Source: Calidihabitans tengchongensis
GTDB lineage: Bacteria > Sysuimicrobiota > Sysuimicrobiia > Sysuimicrobiales > Kaftiobacteriaceae
Direction: 5' to 3'
Assembly: GCA_031459615.1 (NCBI GenBank)
Contig: JAVKIE010000005.1
Location: 62,001-126,000 of the forward strand
DNA length: 64,000 bases
In this document: positions 49,845 to 57,057 of the stretch, one piece after another
How the letters are laid out: every line of letters begins with the position of its first letter
Numbering within the stretch: the first letter of the stretch is position 1
Notes under the pieces: model-generated
What the model saw: only the letters and a program-made list of their open reading frames with translations
What the model was told of the DNA's origin: nothing
The model's database searches: none
Translations under genes and position numbers: made by a program

Positions 49845-50912
49845 CTAGGGCACGCGCAACACCACCTTCCCAAAGTGGGCTCGAGACTCCATGTACCGGT
49901 GCGCTGCGGCAGCTTCCTCCAAAGGAAAGACGCGATCTACCACCGGCTTCAGCCGACCAGCACGGAAGAGGGGCATCATGACCTCTAGCTCCCGTTTGGT
50001 GGCGCTGTTGGAGCCGAGGATAGTCAGTTCCTTATGGAACACGTAGGCGATGTTCATGGTCACGTCGTAACCTGCCGTACCTCCCGTGGTGACCAGCCGC
50101 CCCCCGCGGGTCAGACTGCGAATGGACTTCTCCCATACCTCTCCGCCGACGTGCTCCACGACCACGTCCACCCCACGCTTGTTGGTAAGGCGCATGACCT
50201 CCTGCTGAAAATCGTGTGTGGCGTAGTTGATGGTGACGTCCGCTCCCAGGGCTCGGGCCCGGTCCAGCTTCCAGTCCTCACTACTTGTGGCAAAAACGGT
50301 CGCACCCACGAGCTTGGCGATCTGTATGGCCGCCGTGCTCACCCCCGCACTGGCCGCGTGAACCAGAACGATTTCCCCTGGCCGCACGTTAGCTCTGCTC
50401 ACGAGCATGTGCCAGGCAGTTCCGAAGACGGTGGGGATAGCCGCTCCCTCCTCCCAGGTCAGATCCTCGGGAAGAGGAATGAGATTGCCCGCAGGGACCA
50501 GAACATACTCAGCGTACGCCCCCGGCAGGTGGGCTCCCAGGTACCTGTAGTTGAGAGCGCACCTGTTGGGATGGCCGCTGAGACACTGCTCACACTGCTG
50601 GCAGGAAACGACCCACCAGGCAGTCACACGCTGGCCCGGCCGGACTGCGGATGGAGCGTCCGGACCCACCTCCGCCACCTCTCCGGCGAAATCCGCCCCC
50701 AGGATGTGGGGAAATCCTGGGTTAGGGCGGTAGCGGCCGGAGCGGGCCATGAGATCGAAGGCATTAACCCCCGCTGCCCGGACGCGCACGAGGGCCTGCC
50801 CGGGTCCGGGGACCGGGCGGGGAACCTCCGCAGAGACCAGGACCTCGGGCCCGCCATACTGATAGTAGACACACGCCCGCATGGTGGCGGTGGACGTATG
50901 CGGCGTGCTCAC
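49845..50912 (-). CDS. Zinc-binding medium-chain alcohol dehydrogenase/quinone reductase
   Basis: A 355-aa NAD(P)-dependent MDR-family oxidoreductase. ILGADFAGEVAEVGPDA with the preceding FDLMARSGRY region and the structural-zinc cysteines in SCQQCEQCLSGHPNRCALNY mark the N-terminal domain. AGVSTAAIQIAKLVGATVFA is the nucleotide-binding fold, and VVVEHVGGEVWEKSIRSLTR follows. The catalytic-zinc Cys is replaced in the first motif (NAFDLM), as in quinone-reductase-like members. It starts at GTG 50912 (GGAGG 9 nt upstream) and is divergent from a GntR regulator. Confidence 0.9.
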   Translation of the reverse strand: MSTPHTSTATMRACVYYQYGGPEVLVSAEVPRPVPGPGQALVRVRAAGVNAFDLMARSGRYRPNPGFPHILGADFAGEVAEVGPDAPSAVRPGQRVTAWWVVSCQQCEQCLSGHPNRCALNYRYLGAHLPGAYAEYVLVPAGNLIPLPEDLTWEEGAAIPTVFGTAWHMLVSRANVRPGEIVLVHAASAGVSTAAIQIAKLVGATVFATSSEDWKLDRARALGADVTINYATHDFQQEVMRLTNKRGVDVVVEHVGGEVWEKSIRSLTRGGRLVTTGGTAGYDVTMNIAYVFHKELTILGSNSATKRELEVMMPLFRAGRLKPVVDRVFPLEEAAAAHRYMESRAHFGKVVLRVP

Positions 50913-51009
50913 CTGGATTCCCCTCCTCTACCGCTGACCGCTTACCCGGCCTCCCCGACCCTCGTGCGGTGCGTCGCCTGCCCGTAACCCCCGGCCAAAG
51001 CGAAGGCCC

Positions 51010-51038
51010 TTGCGAACCCGCATAGATGGGTTTAGTAT
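51010..51038 (+). promoter_or_regulatory. Putative promoter/operator region of the GntR gene
   Basis: TTGCGA (51010-51015), a 17-nt spacer and TAGTAT (51033-51038) precede the GntR gene by 25 nt. The AT-rich GTTTAGTATATCAGATG overlapping the -10 is also a plausible FCD-type GntR binding site between the divergent genes. Confidence 0.5.
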
Positions 51039-51062
51039 ATCAGATGTCACGTTTCACGACCA

Positions 51063-51797
51063 GTGCCGGATGGTGAATCCGTGCCCCTCCCTCCCCGGGT
51101 TCCTCGCATCGAACGGCAGCTGATCCGGGAGCGCGTCTATGCAACGCTTAAGACGTGGATCCTCGATGGGACTCTCCGGCCGAACGAAACCATCCGGGAC
51201 GTCGAGCTGGCCGCTCGTCTTGGGGTCAGCCGGACACCGCTGCGTGAGGCCGTGCGCCGGCTGGAAGACGAGGGGTTGATCCACACCGCAGCCAACCGTT
51301 GGACCCGCGTAGCTCCCATAGACATCCCTGAGGCGGAACGGATCTACCCCATGGTGTGGACCCTGGAGGCGCTGGCCGTACGGCTGGCGGCGCCCCACCT
51401 GACTGCTGACGACCTCAAGGCCATGGACGAAGCCAACGCCTCGCTACGCCGCGCGCTGGCCCGCCGAGATCCCGTGGGGGCCTCCATGGCGGACCAGGAG
51501 TTCCACGCAGTTTTCATCCATCGGGCAGACCATCCGGAACTGAGGCAGACCCTGGAGTGGTTGAAGGCGAAGATTCGCCGTGTGGAAGTCCTGTACTTCG
51601 GCGGTACTTTGGTGGCTGAAGCCTCGGTGGAGGAACACAGACGGATCCTGCAGGCCCTGCGGGCGAGGGATATCTCAGCGGCCGCGCGGGAAGTGCAGAG
51701 CAATTGGCAGAACAGCCTGGGGAGACTCCGGGCCTACCTGGATAGACGACGGGCGCGAGAAGGCGTTCCCCCGCACCCGATCCCGCGCAACCGTTAG
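51063..51797 (+). CDS. GntR-family (FCD) transcriptional regulator
   Basis: A 244-aa regulator. The winged helix spans about 18-85 (RVYATLKTWILDGTLRPNET, VELAARLGVSRTPLREAVRR). The FCD domain follows with DQEFHAVFIHRADHPELRQT and EEHRRILQALRARDISAAAR, containing the usual His pair. Divergent from the dehydrogenase and the island's catabolic genes, it is their most likely regulator, sensing a pathway acid. The start may be GTG 51063 or GTG 51081 (better spaced GGTGAAT); both lie downstream of the promoter. Confidence 0.9.
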   Translation: MPDGESVPLPPRVPRIERQLIRERVYATLKTWILDGTLRPNETIRDVELAARLGVSRTPLREAVRRLEDEGLIHTAANRWTRVAPIDIPEAERIYPMVWTLEALAVRLAAPHLTADDLKAMDEANASLRRALARRDPVGASMADQEFHAVFIHRADHPELRQTLEWLKAKIRRVEVLYFGGTLVAEASVEEHRRILQALRARDISAAAREVQSNWQNSLGRLRAYLDRRRAREGVPPHPIPRNR

Positions 51798-51958
51798 CCA
51801 TCCTCGGTCGAGATGAGTGCTCCGGGGGTGTGGAAAGCGTGACAAGAAGGGAACAGGCAACGGCGACACCGTCCCCGGGAGCGGCCGCAAACTCTCAGCG
51901 GCTGCATTCGCCTTCTCCGGGCGACCTCAGACGTCGCCCCCACGCGATGAGCGGCCCG

Positions 51959-52356
51959 TCACCTCTGCCCGTAGGTGGCGTCCACCGGGAAGGGAATGGC
52001 GGTGCGCACGTCCGGGACGCCCAGCAGGTACTGCATCAGGCGGTCAAACCCCAGCCCGTAGCCCGCCCGCCGCTGAGGCTGTCCGTCGAACAGCGCCAGG
52101 TAGGGCTCGAAGACGTCCGGCTGCCCGCCGGCGGCGAGGAGCTGGGCGTACATGGGACTGCCGTACAGCTTGTCCCGCAGGCGCTGGGGGTCGTGCTCGC
52201 GGACCGACGACCCGAACGTCTCCCCCGCCAGCGGCAGCAGCACATCGCAGCAGTCCACGGTCAGCCCGCCGTTGGCCCGGGTATCGTGCATGTTGAAGAA
52301 CTTGATCGGGGCGGGATACCGGACGACCCAGGTGATGCCGAACCGGGCCGTCAGGA
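51959..52356 (-). CDS. Class II aminoacyl-tRNA synthetase (AsnS-like), C-terminal part, cut by gap
   Basis: The 132 codons before the stop at 51959 belong to a class IIb D/K/N-type synthetase. WVVRYPAPIKFFNMHD, GGLTVDCCDVLLPLAGETFG and the motif 3 segment GYGLGFDRLMQYLLGVPDVR followed by TAIPFP are diagnostic. Asparaginyl-tRNA synthetase or its aspartate/asparagine paralogues fit best. The frame runs into the N gap at 52356. The matching N-terminus (52454-52477) lies just beyond the gap; a complete enzyme of 300 or more residues cannot fit in 97 nt, so the gap hides most of the gene. Confidence 0.8.
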
Positions 52357-52453
52357 NNNNNNNNNNNNNNNNNNNNNNNNNNNNNNNNNNNNNNNNNNNN
52401 NNNNNNNNNNNNNNNNNNNNNNNNNNNNNNNNNNNNNNNNNNNNNNNNNNNNN
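52357..52453. other. Assembly gap (97 N)
   Basis: A run of 97 N, the same length as the second gap at 55457. Equal sizes suggest a placeholder rather than a measured distance. It interrupts the class II synthetase gene. Confidence 0.95.
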
Positions 52454-52477
52454 CGCCGGGCCGGCCGAAAGGCTCAT
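52454..52477 (-). CDS. First codons of the gap-interrupted synthetase
   Basis: AAGGAGGT sits 7 nt before an ATG at 52477 that opens MSLSAGPA and then enters the gap. The strong ribosome site, strand and position make it the probable start of the AsnS-like gene, although a different small gene cannot be excluded. It is divergent from the XRE-TPR regulator. Confidence 0.55.
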
Positions 52478-52689
52478 CTCTGCCACCTCCTTACCCGCCT
52501 CACCGGACGGGATTTAAAGGAGCCGTCTTTGCGGCACACCCTAACACACTCCCCGGCGCCCGGTCAAGATAGCGAGGTTGTTCTTTGCGCAACTTCACAT
52601 CCCGGCGGTGGACAAAAAGATGCGGGATGCTTGACCTTGCCCGCACAGGAGCAGGGGCGCGATATCCGGCGCAGAAACGCCATCTCATC

Positions 52690-54024
52690 ATGACGGACCC
52701 ACGCGGACCCCGGGCTCCTCAGTGGCTGAAAAGGCTGGGCAGTCGCATCCGGCTGGCCCGCCGCGTGAGCGGCCTGACCCAGACCGACATCGCCCGGCCC
52801 AACCTCACCAAGAGCTTCATCAGCCTCCTGGAGTCGGGGCGCACGTATCCCTCGGTCTCCACCCTGGTGGCCCTCGCAGACCGGCTGCAGACGTCCCTGG
52901 CTCTGCTGGTGCTGGACCCCTCGCAGCTCCCCCGGGAGACTACCCTCAACCTGCTGGCCCTGGCCCGGTCGGCCGCGACGGCGCCGGCCCAGGCGGAACG
53001 CCTGCTGGTGGCGGCCGAGGCCCTGGCCGGCGAGACCCCGGACCTGCAGGCCGAACTGCTGCTGGCCCGGGCGGACGTGGCCGCGACCCAGGGACGCCCC
53101 CGGGACGCCGAGCGGATCCTCCGGGAGGGGTTGGCCTGGGTCCGCCGCCGGGCCCTCACGCGTCACGAGCCCCGGATCCTGTCCAGGCTGGCGTCCCTGA
53201 GCCTGGGCCGGGGCGACGAAGATGCGGCTCGCCAGAACCTCGAAGACGCGCTGGCGGCCTTCCGGACCACGCGCACGCTCCGCTCGCTGGAAGGGTGCGA
53301 GGCCTTGCTCAGCTACGGGGAGGTCCTGGGCCGGCGAGGCCGCCCCGGGCGCGCCCAGCGGATTTTCGAAGAGGTGATCCAGGTGGCCCGGCGCCAGGAC
53401 CTGCCGGTGATACTGGGGCGGGCCCATCTGGCCCTGGCCCGGCTGCACCTGGCCGGCGGACGTCAGCCGCAGGCTCTGGCCGCCCTGCGCGCCGCCCGCG
53501 AGGTCCTGCTTCCCGTCGAGGATGGCGCCGCCCACGCGTCTGCCCTGCAACTGCTCGGACGCCTGCTGGCCGAGGTGGGCGAAGTCCAGGAGGCCCACCA
53601 GATCCTCTCGCACGCCCGCGCGGCGGCAGAACGGACGGGCGATGCCCGCACCCGCGCGGCGGTCCTGGATGACCTGGCCCGGGTGCTGATCCGCATGGGG
53701 AAGGTCACCGAGGCCCACCGACACGCCCGGGAGGCTCTGGCCCTGGCCGAGGCCCACAAGGATGCCGCCCAGCGCGCTCGATGCCTGGCTACCCTGGGGC
53801 GGGTGGCGAAGGCCCAGCGCAGGTGGAAGGCGGCGGTCGACCACCTTCGACAGGCGGTGGACCTGTTCGGGCGCCTGCGGCTGACCGCTGAACTGGGCGA
53901 GACCGCCCGGGAACTGGGGATGCTCCTCAGGGAGCGAGGAGACCACGCGGCGGCTGCAGAGTACCTGTCCATGGCCGTTGGCTCCGCCCCGGGCGGGGGA
54001 CGCCCGCCCGACGACGGAAAGTAA
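52690..54024 (+). CDS. XRE-family regulator with TPR-like repeats
   Basis: A 444-aa protein with an N-terminal helix-turn-helix (about 10-70): LGSRIRLARRVSGLTQTDIA, then SFISLLESGRTYPSVSTLVA. The remaining 350 residues are a long series of Ala/Leu/Arg-rich helical hairpins, tetratricopeptide-like. Similar HTH-TPR proteins respond to peptides or act in secretion/sporulation-type control, but no partner is visible. An 8-bp palindrome TTGCGCAA lies about 100 nt upstream (52585-52592) in the region shared with the divergent synthetase gene. Confidence 0.85.
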   Translation: MTDPRGPRAPQWLKRLGSRIRLARRVSGLTQTDIARPNLTKSFISLLESGRTYPSVSTLVALADRLQTSLALLVLDPSQLPRETTLNLLALARSAATAPAQAERLLVAAEALAGETPDLQAELLLARADVAATQGRPRDAERILREGLAWVRRRALTRHEPRILSRLASLSLGRGDEDAARQNLEDALAAFRTTRTLRSLEGCEALLSYGEVLGRRGRPGRAQRIFEEVIQVARRQDLPVILGRAHLALARLHLAGGRQPQALAALRAAREVLLPVEDGAAHASALQLLGRLLAEVGEVQEAHQILSHARAAAERTGDARTRAAVLDDLARVLIRMGKVTEAHRHAREALALAEAHKDAAQRARCLATLGRVAKAQRRWKAAVDHLRQAVDLFGRLRLTAELGETARELGMLLRERGDHAAAAEYLSMAVGSAPGGGRPPDDGK

Positions 54025-54074
54025 TCCCGGCCCCCGCGGTCCAGACCGCTCCTGCGCCCGATCCCCATCTGTCC

Positions 54075-54080
54075 TATAAT
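54075..54080 (+). promoter_or_regulatory. -10 element of tRNA-Ser(CGA)
   Basis: A perfect TATAAT in GTCCTATAATCAGG lies 10 nt before the tRNA. Confidence 0.6.
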
Positions 54081-54090
54081 CAGGGAGGCA

Positions 54091-54180
54091 GGAGGGGTGC
54101 CCCGAACTGGCTAAGGGACCGGTCTCGAAAACCGGCGGGGCGCAAGCCCCTTGTGGGTTCGAGTCCCACCCCCTCCGCCA
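54091..54180 (+). tRNA. tRNA-Ser(CGA)
   Basis: A 90-nt type II tRNA with acceptor GGAGGGG/CCCCTCC, discriminator G and CCA encoded. Stem CCGGT/ACCGG encloses CTCGAAA, giving anticodon CGA (codon UCG). The variable arm GGGGCGCAAGCCCC and the T-loop TTCGAGT are clear. Confidence 0.97.
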
Positions 54181-54281
54181 GATGCCGGCTGAAAGCGCGA
54201 ACACCCTCCCCGGGGTCCGCATGACTGTAACGCCCAGGCACACTTCCTTTCGGACCGTCGGCCGGAGGCGAGGGCGACGCC

Positions 54282-54590
54282 GTGAAAGCCGTGAAGGTTG
54301 CAGGCGCCAGGGGGTTCTTCCGAATCGTGGCCGGCACCCCCCGATCGCAGGCGGCCACCATGGTCCTGCGTCCCGGCCAGACGACCGGAGGAACCGACAA
54401 CCGCCACCCGCACGAGGATCAGTGGCTGTACGTGATCTCGGGAACGGGGCTGGCCATCGTGGAGGGCCGCAGAATTCGTCTGACGCCCGGGACCCTGCTG
54501 CTCATCGAGGCGGGGGAGGCCCACGAGATCCGGGGCACGGGACCTGAGCCTCTGGTGACCGTCAACGTCTACGCCCCGCCGGCGTATTGA
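54282..54590 (+). CDS. Small cupin-domain protein
   Basis: A 102-aa single cupin. The first motif reads RHPHEDQWLYVISGTGLAIV and the second GTLLLIEAGEAHEIRGTG, supplying His/His/Glu and His metal ligands. A GTG at 54282 is preceded by GGAGG-rich sequence at longer than ideal spacing. It follows tRNA-Ser(CGA) by about 100 nt and stands alone. The TGA is followed by a GGCGGG-CTC-CGCCC hairpin (54591-54604) without a T-tract. Function unknown. Confidence 0.8.
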   Translation: MKAVKVAGARGFFRIVAGTPRSQAATMVLRPGQTTGGTDNRHPHEDQWLYVISGTGLAIVEGRRIRLTPGTLLLIEAGEAHEIRGTGPEPLVTVNVYAPPAY

Positions 54591-54715
54591 GGCGGGCTCC
54601 GCCCGCGCCGCGACCGAAAAGACAGGCGGCCGGGGCATTCCGGCGGGGCCCCTCAGAAGTGGGGGACGGGTTCCCCCGCCAGGACATGGTCCCCGGCCGC
54701 ACCCTCGATGCCTTC

Positions 54716-55138
54716 TCACGGACGGGGGAGCACGTTCACCGCACCAGCCTGCCCGCGCGCCCCGTGGTCGAAGACGCCGCACACGAAGGGGAATGACCCC
54801 ACCTGGTCGGCCACGAACTCGATCTCGGCCTGCTGGCCGGGAGCCACCGCGAAGAAACGGCGCTCGTCGTCGACCCCTTCGCGGAACAGGGTGCCGCGGA
54901 AATTGACCTGCTTTCCCACCAGCCAGCGAGCCGCGAAGCTGTGGGTGCGCCCGTCGGGGTCGTCGTTGATGAGGACCAGAACGACGGTCTCGCCCTGGGT
55001 GACCGTGATCAGGCTCGGCACGAACATATACGACCGCATCCGGATCTCAATGACCCGCCGGGACTGCGCCTGCGCCGGTGCGACCGCCAGCACCAGCGCC
55101 GCCAGCACTGCGAAGAGCGCAACCCGCCGCATCCACAT
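54716..55138 (-). CDS. Secreted cupredoxin-like protein with possible Gln axial ligand
   Basis: A 140-aa protein with a Sec signal (RVALFAVLAALVLAVAPAQA). The cupredoxin body runs MRSYMFVPSLITVTQGETVV and the HSF strand with His 66. The C-terminal loop FVCGVFDHGARGQAG provides Cys 120, His 125 and, where the axial Met would be, Gln 130. That C-x4-H-x4-Q spacing recalls stellacyanin-type sites. Electron transfer or copper binding outside the membrane is expected. The ATG at 55138 has GGAGGGG 7 nt upstream. It lies between tRNA-Ser(CGA) and tRNA-Ser(GGA), on the opposite strand. Confidence 0.8.
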   Translation of the reverse strand: MWMRRVALFAVLAALVLAVAPAQAQSRRVIEIRMRSYMFVPSLITVTQGETVVLVLINDDPDGRTHSFAARWLVGKQVNFRGTLFREGVDDERRFFAVAPGQQAEIEFVADQVGSFPFVCGVFDHGARGQAGAVNVLPRP

Positions 55139-55237
55139 GCCCTGACCCCTCCCCGAGGCCGGAAACGGCCAGCCCGCATGATGGCCTACCTGTATCCGCC
55201 GCGTGTAACGGGCACATCACGAACCCCGGGGCGTCGT

Positions 55238-55267
55238 TTGACACTCCCCGCGCGCCGCGCCTATCAT
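55238..55267 (+). promoter_or_regulatory. Promoter of tRNA-Ser(GGA)
   Basis: TTGACA (55238-55243), an 18-nt spacer and TATCAT (55262-55267) end 8 nt before the tRNA. Confidence 0.7.
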
Positions 55268-55275
55268 CTACTCGC

Positions 55276-55367
55276 GGTGGGGTGCGGGAGTGGCTGATCC
55301 GGCGCGCCTGGAGAGCGCGTAGGCGGCTAACACCGCCTCGTGGGTTCAAATCCCACCCCCACCGCCA
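55276..55367 (+). tRNA. tRNA-Ser(GGA)
   Basis: A 92-nt type II tRNA with acceptor GGTGGGG/CCCCACC, discriminator G and CCA encoded. The anticodon stem encloses CTGGAGA, giving anticodon GGA (UCC/UCU). The long variable arm and T-loop TTCAAAT are present. Its last 41 nt are repeated after the N gap (from 55554), which looks like an assembly duplication rather than a second gene. Confidence 0.96.
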
Positions 55368-55456
55368 TCAAGGAGCCGCCGTCTGGCACCCACGAGGCGG
55401 AGGGGGGTGCGGGGGAGGCTGGATGCGAAGCGCCATCCGGACCGGAGGAGTTCAAC
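55327..55456 (+). repeat. 130-bp sequence repeated identically on the other side of the gap (first copy)
   Basis: Starting in the variable arm of tRNA-Ser(GGA) and ending at the gap, these 130 bp are identical to 55554-55683. Two contig ends with the same terminal sequence, joined by a placeholder gap, is the simplest reading. Confidence 0.9.
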
Positions 55457-55553
55457 NNNNNNNNNNNNNNNNNNNNNNNNNNNNNNNNNNNNNNNNNNNN
55501 NNNNNNNNNNNNNNNNNNNNNNNNNNNNNNNNNNNNNNNNNNNNNNNNNNNNN
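55457..55553. other. Assembly gap (97 N), probably false
   Basis: 97 N flanked by identical 130-bp sequences. Merging the overlap would remove the gap and one copy, leaving the Crp/Fnr gene about 115 nt after the tRNA. Confidence 0.9.
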
Positions 55554-55683
55554 CTAACACCGCCTCGTGGGTTCAAATCCCACCCCCACCGCCATCAAGG
55601 AGCCGCCGTCTGGCACCCACGAGGCGGAGGGGGGTGCGGGGGAGGCTGGATGCGAAGCGCCATCCGGACCGGAGGAGTTCAAC
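55554..55683 (+). repeat. 130-bp repeated sequence (second copy)
   Basis: Identical to 55327-55456. It contains the 3' 41 nt of tRNA-Ser(GGA) without its 5' part, so it cannot encode a tRNA on its own. Confidence 0.9.
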
Positions 55684-55709
55684 CGGATGCCCCGAACGCC
55701 ATCCCCACG

Positions 55710-56393
55710 ATGCCTGCGGACCTGAACGCGCTCAGACGGGTGGGCCTGTTCGCCTCCCTGGGGGACGACCTGCTGACGGGGCTGGTCCAGCAGTTGCGGC
55801 GCCGCAGCTTCTCCCGGGGGACGATGCTGTTCCACAAGGACCAGGCCGGCGACGCCCTGTACATCGTCGAGTCCGGCCGCGTGCGCATCTTTCTGCCGGC
55901 GCCGGGCGGGGAGGAGCTCACGGTGGAGATCGCCGGGCCCGGGGACGTTTTCGGAGAGCTGGCCCTGCTGGACGGCCGCCCGCGGTCCGCCAGCGCGGAA
56001 GCCCTGGAGGACACGGTGGTCCTCACCCTCGGCCGGGAGGAATTCCTCCGTCACCTCCGCACCACGCCTTCGCTCGCGGCCGCCCTGGTGGAACTGTTGA
56101 GCAGCCGGCTCCGCCACGTGACCGAGTACGCCGAGAGCCTGGCGTTCCTGGACATCCGCGCCCGGCTGGCGCGCACGCTGCTGGAGATGGCCGACCGCTA
56201 CGGAGTCCGCCGGGACGGGGTGGAGATCGATCTGGACCTGACCCAGACGGACCTGGCTACGATGGTGGGGGCGACCCGCGAGCGGGTGAACCGCGCCCTC
56301 GGCATGCTTCGGGCTCAGGGCCTGGTGGATCTGCGGGGGAAGAGGATCATCCTGCCGGATCCCTCACGACTGCGGCAGTGGACTGCCCCCTGA
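55710..56393 (+). CDS. Crp/Fnr-family transcriptional regulator
   Basis: A 227-aa regulator. The cyclic-nucleotide-binding-type domain (about 10-125) has GTMLFHKDQAGDALYIVESG, GPGDVFGELALLDGRPRSAS and a following helix. The C-terminal HTH_Crp domain (about 145-215) has DLTQTDLATMVGATRERVNR ALGML. The Arg-Ser pair in RPRSAS matches the phosphate-cassette position of cAMP-binding members, and there are no Fnr-type N-terminal cysteines. The targets are unknown. Its last 47 nt overlap a small antisense frame. Confidence 0.92.
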   Translation: MPADLNALRRVGLFASLGDDLLTGLVQQLRRRSFSRGTMLFHKDQAGDALYIVESGRVRIFLPAPGGEELTVEIAGPGDVFGELALLDGRPRSASAEALEDTVVLTLGREEFLRHLRTTPSLAAALVELLSSRLRHVTEYAESLAFLDIRARLARTLLEMADRYGVRRDGVEIDLDLTQTDLATMVGATRERVNRALGMLRAQGLVDLRGKRIILPDPSRLRQWTAP

Positions 56394-56559
56394 AGTCGGG
56401 CCTCCCGTAAGTGGCGGACCTCTCCTCCCCTCCGGACGCGCCGCCGGCGGCGCGCAGCCTGCGGAAGATCCGTTCCGCCTCAGCGGCGTAATCGGCCACC
56501 CGCCACAGCTCGGCCAACGCGCAACGGAATTCCCTGGCCGCTACCCGCCCCGGATTCAC
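56347..56559 (-). CDS. Small basic helical protein, unknown
   Basis: About 70 codons from a GTG at 56559 with GGAGG 7 nt upstream (an ATG at 56565 is nearer the site). The N-terminal half, RVAAREFRCALAELWRVADY and AEAERIFRRLRAAGG, predicts an amphipathic helix; the C-terminus is Gly/Arg-rich and overlaps the end of the Crp/Fnr gene. It lies 17 nt downstream of a second small gene on the same strand. No family recognised. Could be spurious. Confidence 0.4.
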   Translation of the reverse strand: MNPGRVAAREFRCALAELWRVADYAAEAERIFRRLRAAGGASGGEERSATYGRPDFRGQSTAAVVRDPAG

Positions 56560-56576
56560 GGTCATCCCTCCTCGGT

Positions 56577-56777
56577 CTACCCCAGAACTGTCCGGACGGC
56601 CCACCGGGCGGCCACCGTCAGCTGAGACACCAACCTGCGCAAGCCCTCGTATCTGGCGGCGGCCGCCCGGGCGCCCTCGGCCTCTGCCTCCATGGCCAGT
56701 CGGTGGCGGTCGGCCGCCGCCTGCGCGTCCTGGTGGAGCTGATCGGCGATGTTGTTCAGACCATATGGCCCGTGCAT
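56577..56777 (-). CDS. Small coiled-coil-like protein, unknown
   Basis: A 66-aa frame from an ATG at 56777 with AGGAGG 6 nt upstream. NNIADQLHQDAQAAADRHRL followed by an AMEAEAEGARAAAARYEGLR stretch is heptad-like, ending in a hydrophobic VSQLTVAARWAVRTVLG helix. Together with the downstream small gene it may form a two-gene unit. No family recognised. Confidence 0.45.
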   Translation of the reverse strand: MHGPYGLNNIADQLHQDAQAAADRHRLAMEAEAEGARAAAARYEGLRRLVSQLTVAARWAVRTVLG

Positions 56778-56929
56778 TCCCGTCCTCCTCACGACCTCTG
56801 AATGCGATGCACGGCCACTGTACCGGGAAGCGACCAGTCCGGCGACGACCCCGGTCACGGCCCTCCTGTGATCCGAGGCACACGCCGTGCGGATACGGTG
56901 TCTGCCATCAGATAGCCGCGGACCGCGAA

Positions 56930-56947
56930 AATTTTGGGGTCAGACCC
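56930..56947 (-). repeat. AATTTTGGGGTCAGACCC motif
   Basis: The exact complement of the GGGTCTGACCCCAAAATT element found at 31051 and 33067, here without the CCCTCTCCC hairpin. It lies in the 280-nt gap before lepB, which otherwise contains no recognisable gene. Confidence 0.7.
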
Positions 56948-57057
56948 TCATCGCTGCGATGAAGCGGCGGGACGCCGGCCGGCGGAGGGGACCGCTCCGT
57001 TCCCGGCGGGGACGCGGGCTGACGCGCGGGCCGCTTCGCGGTATTCTAAAGGGCGCC

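Noticed and set aside
54591..54604. Rho-independent terminator after the small cupin gene
   Set aside because: The GGCGGG/CGCCC hairpin has no T-tract, and such short GC palindromes are frequent by chance here.
55554..55594. A second tRNA-Ser after the gap
   Set aside because: Only the last 41 nt of the tRNA are present and they lie in an exact 130-bp duplication at a contig end, so this is an assembly artefact.
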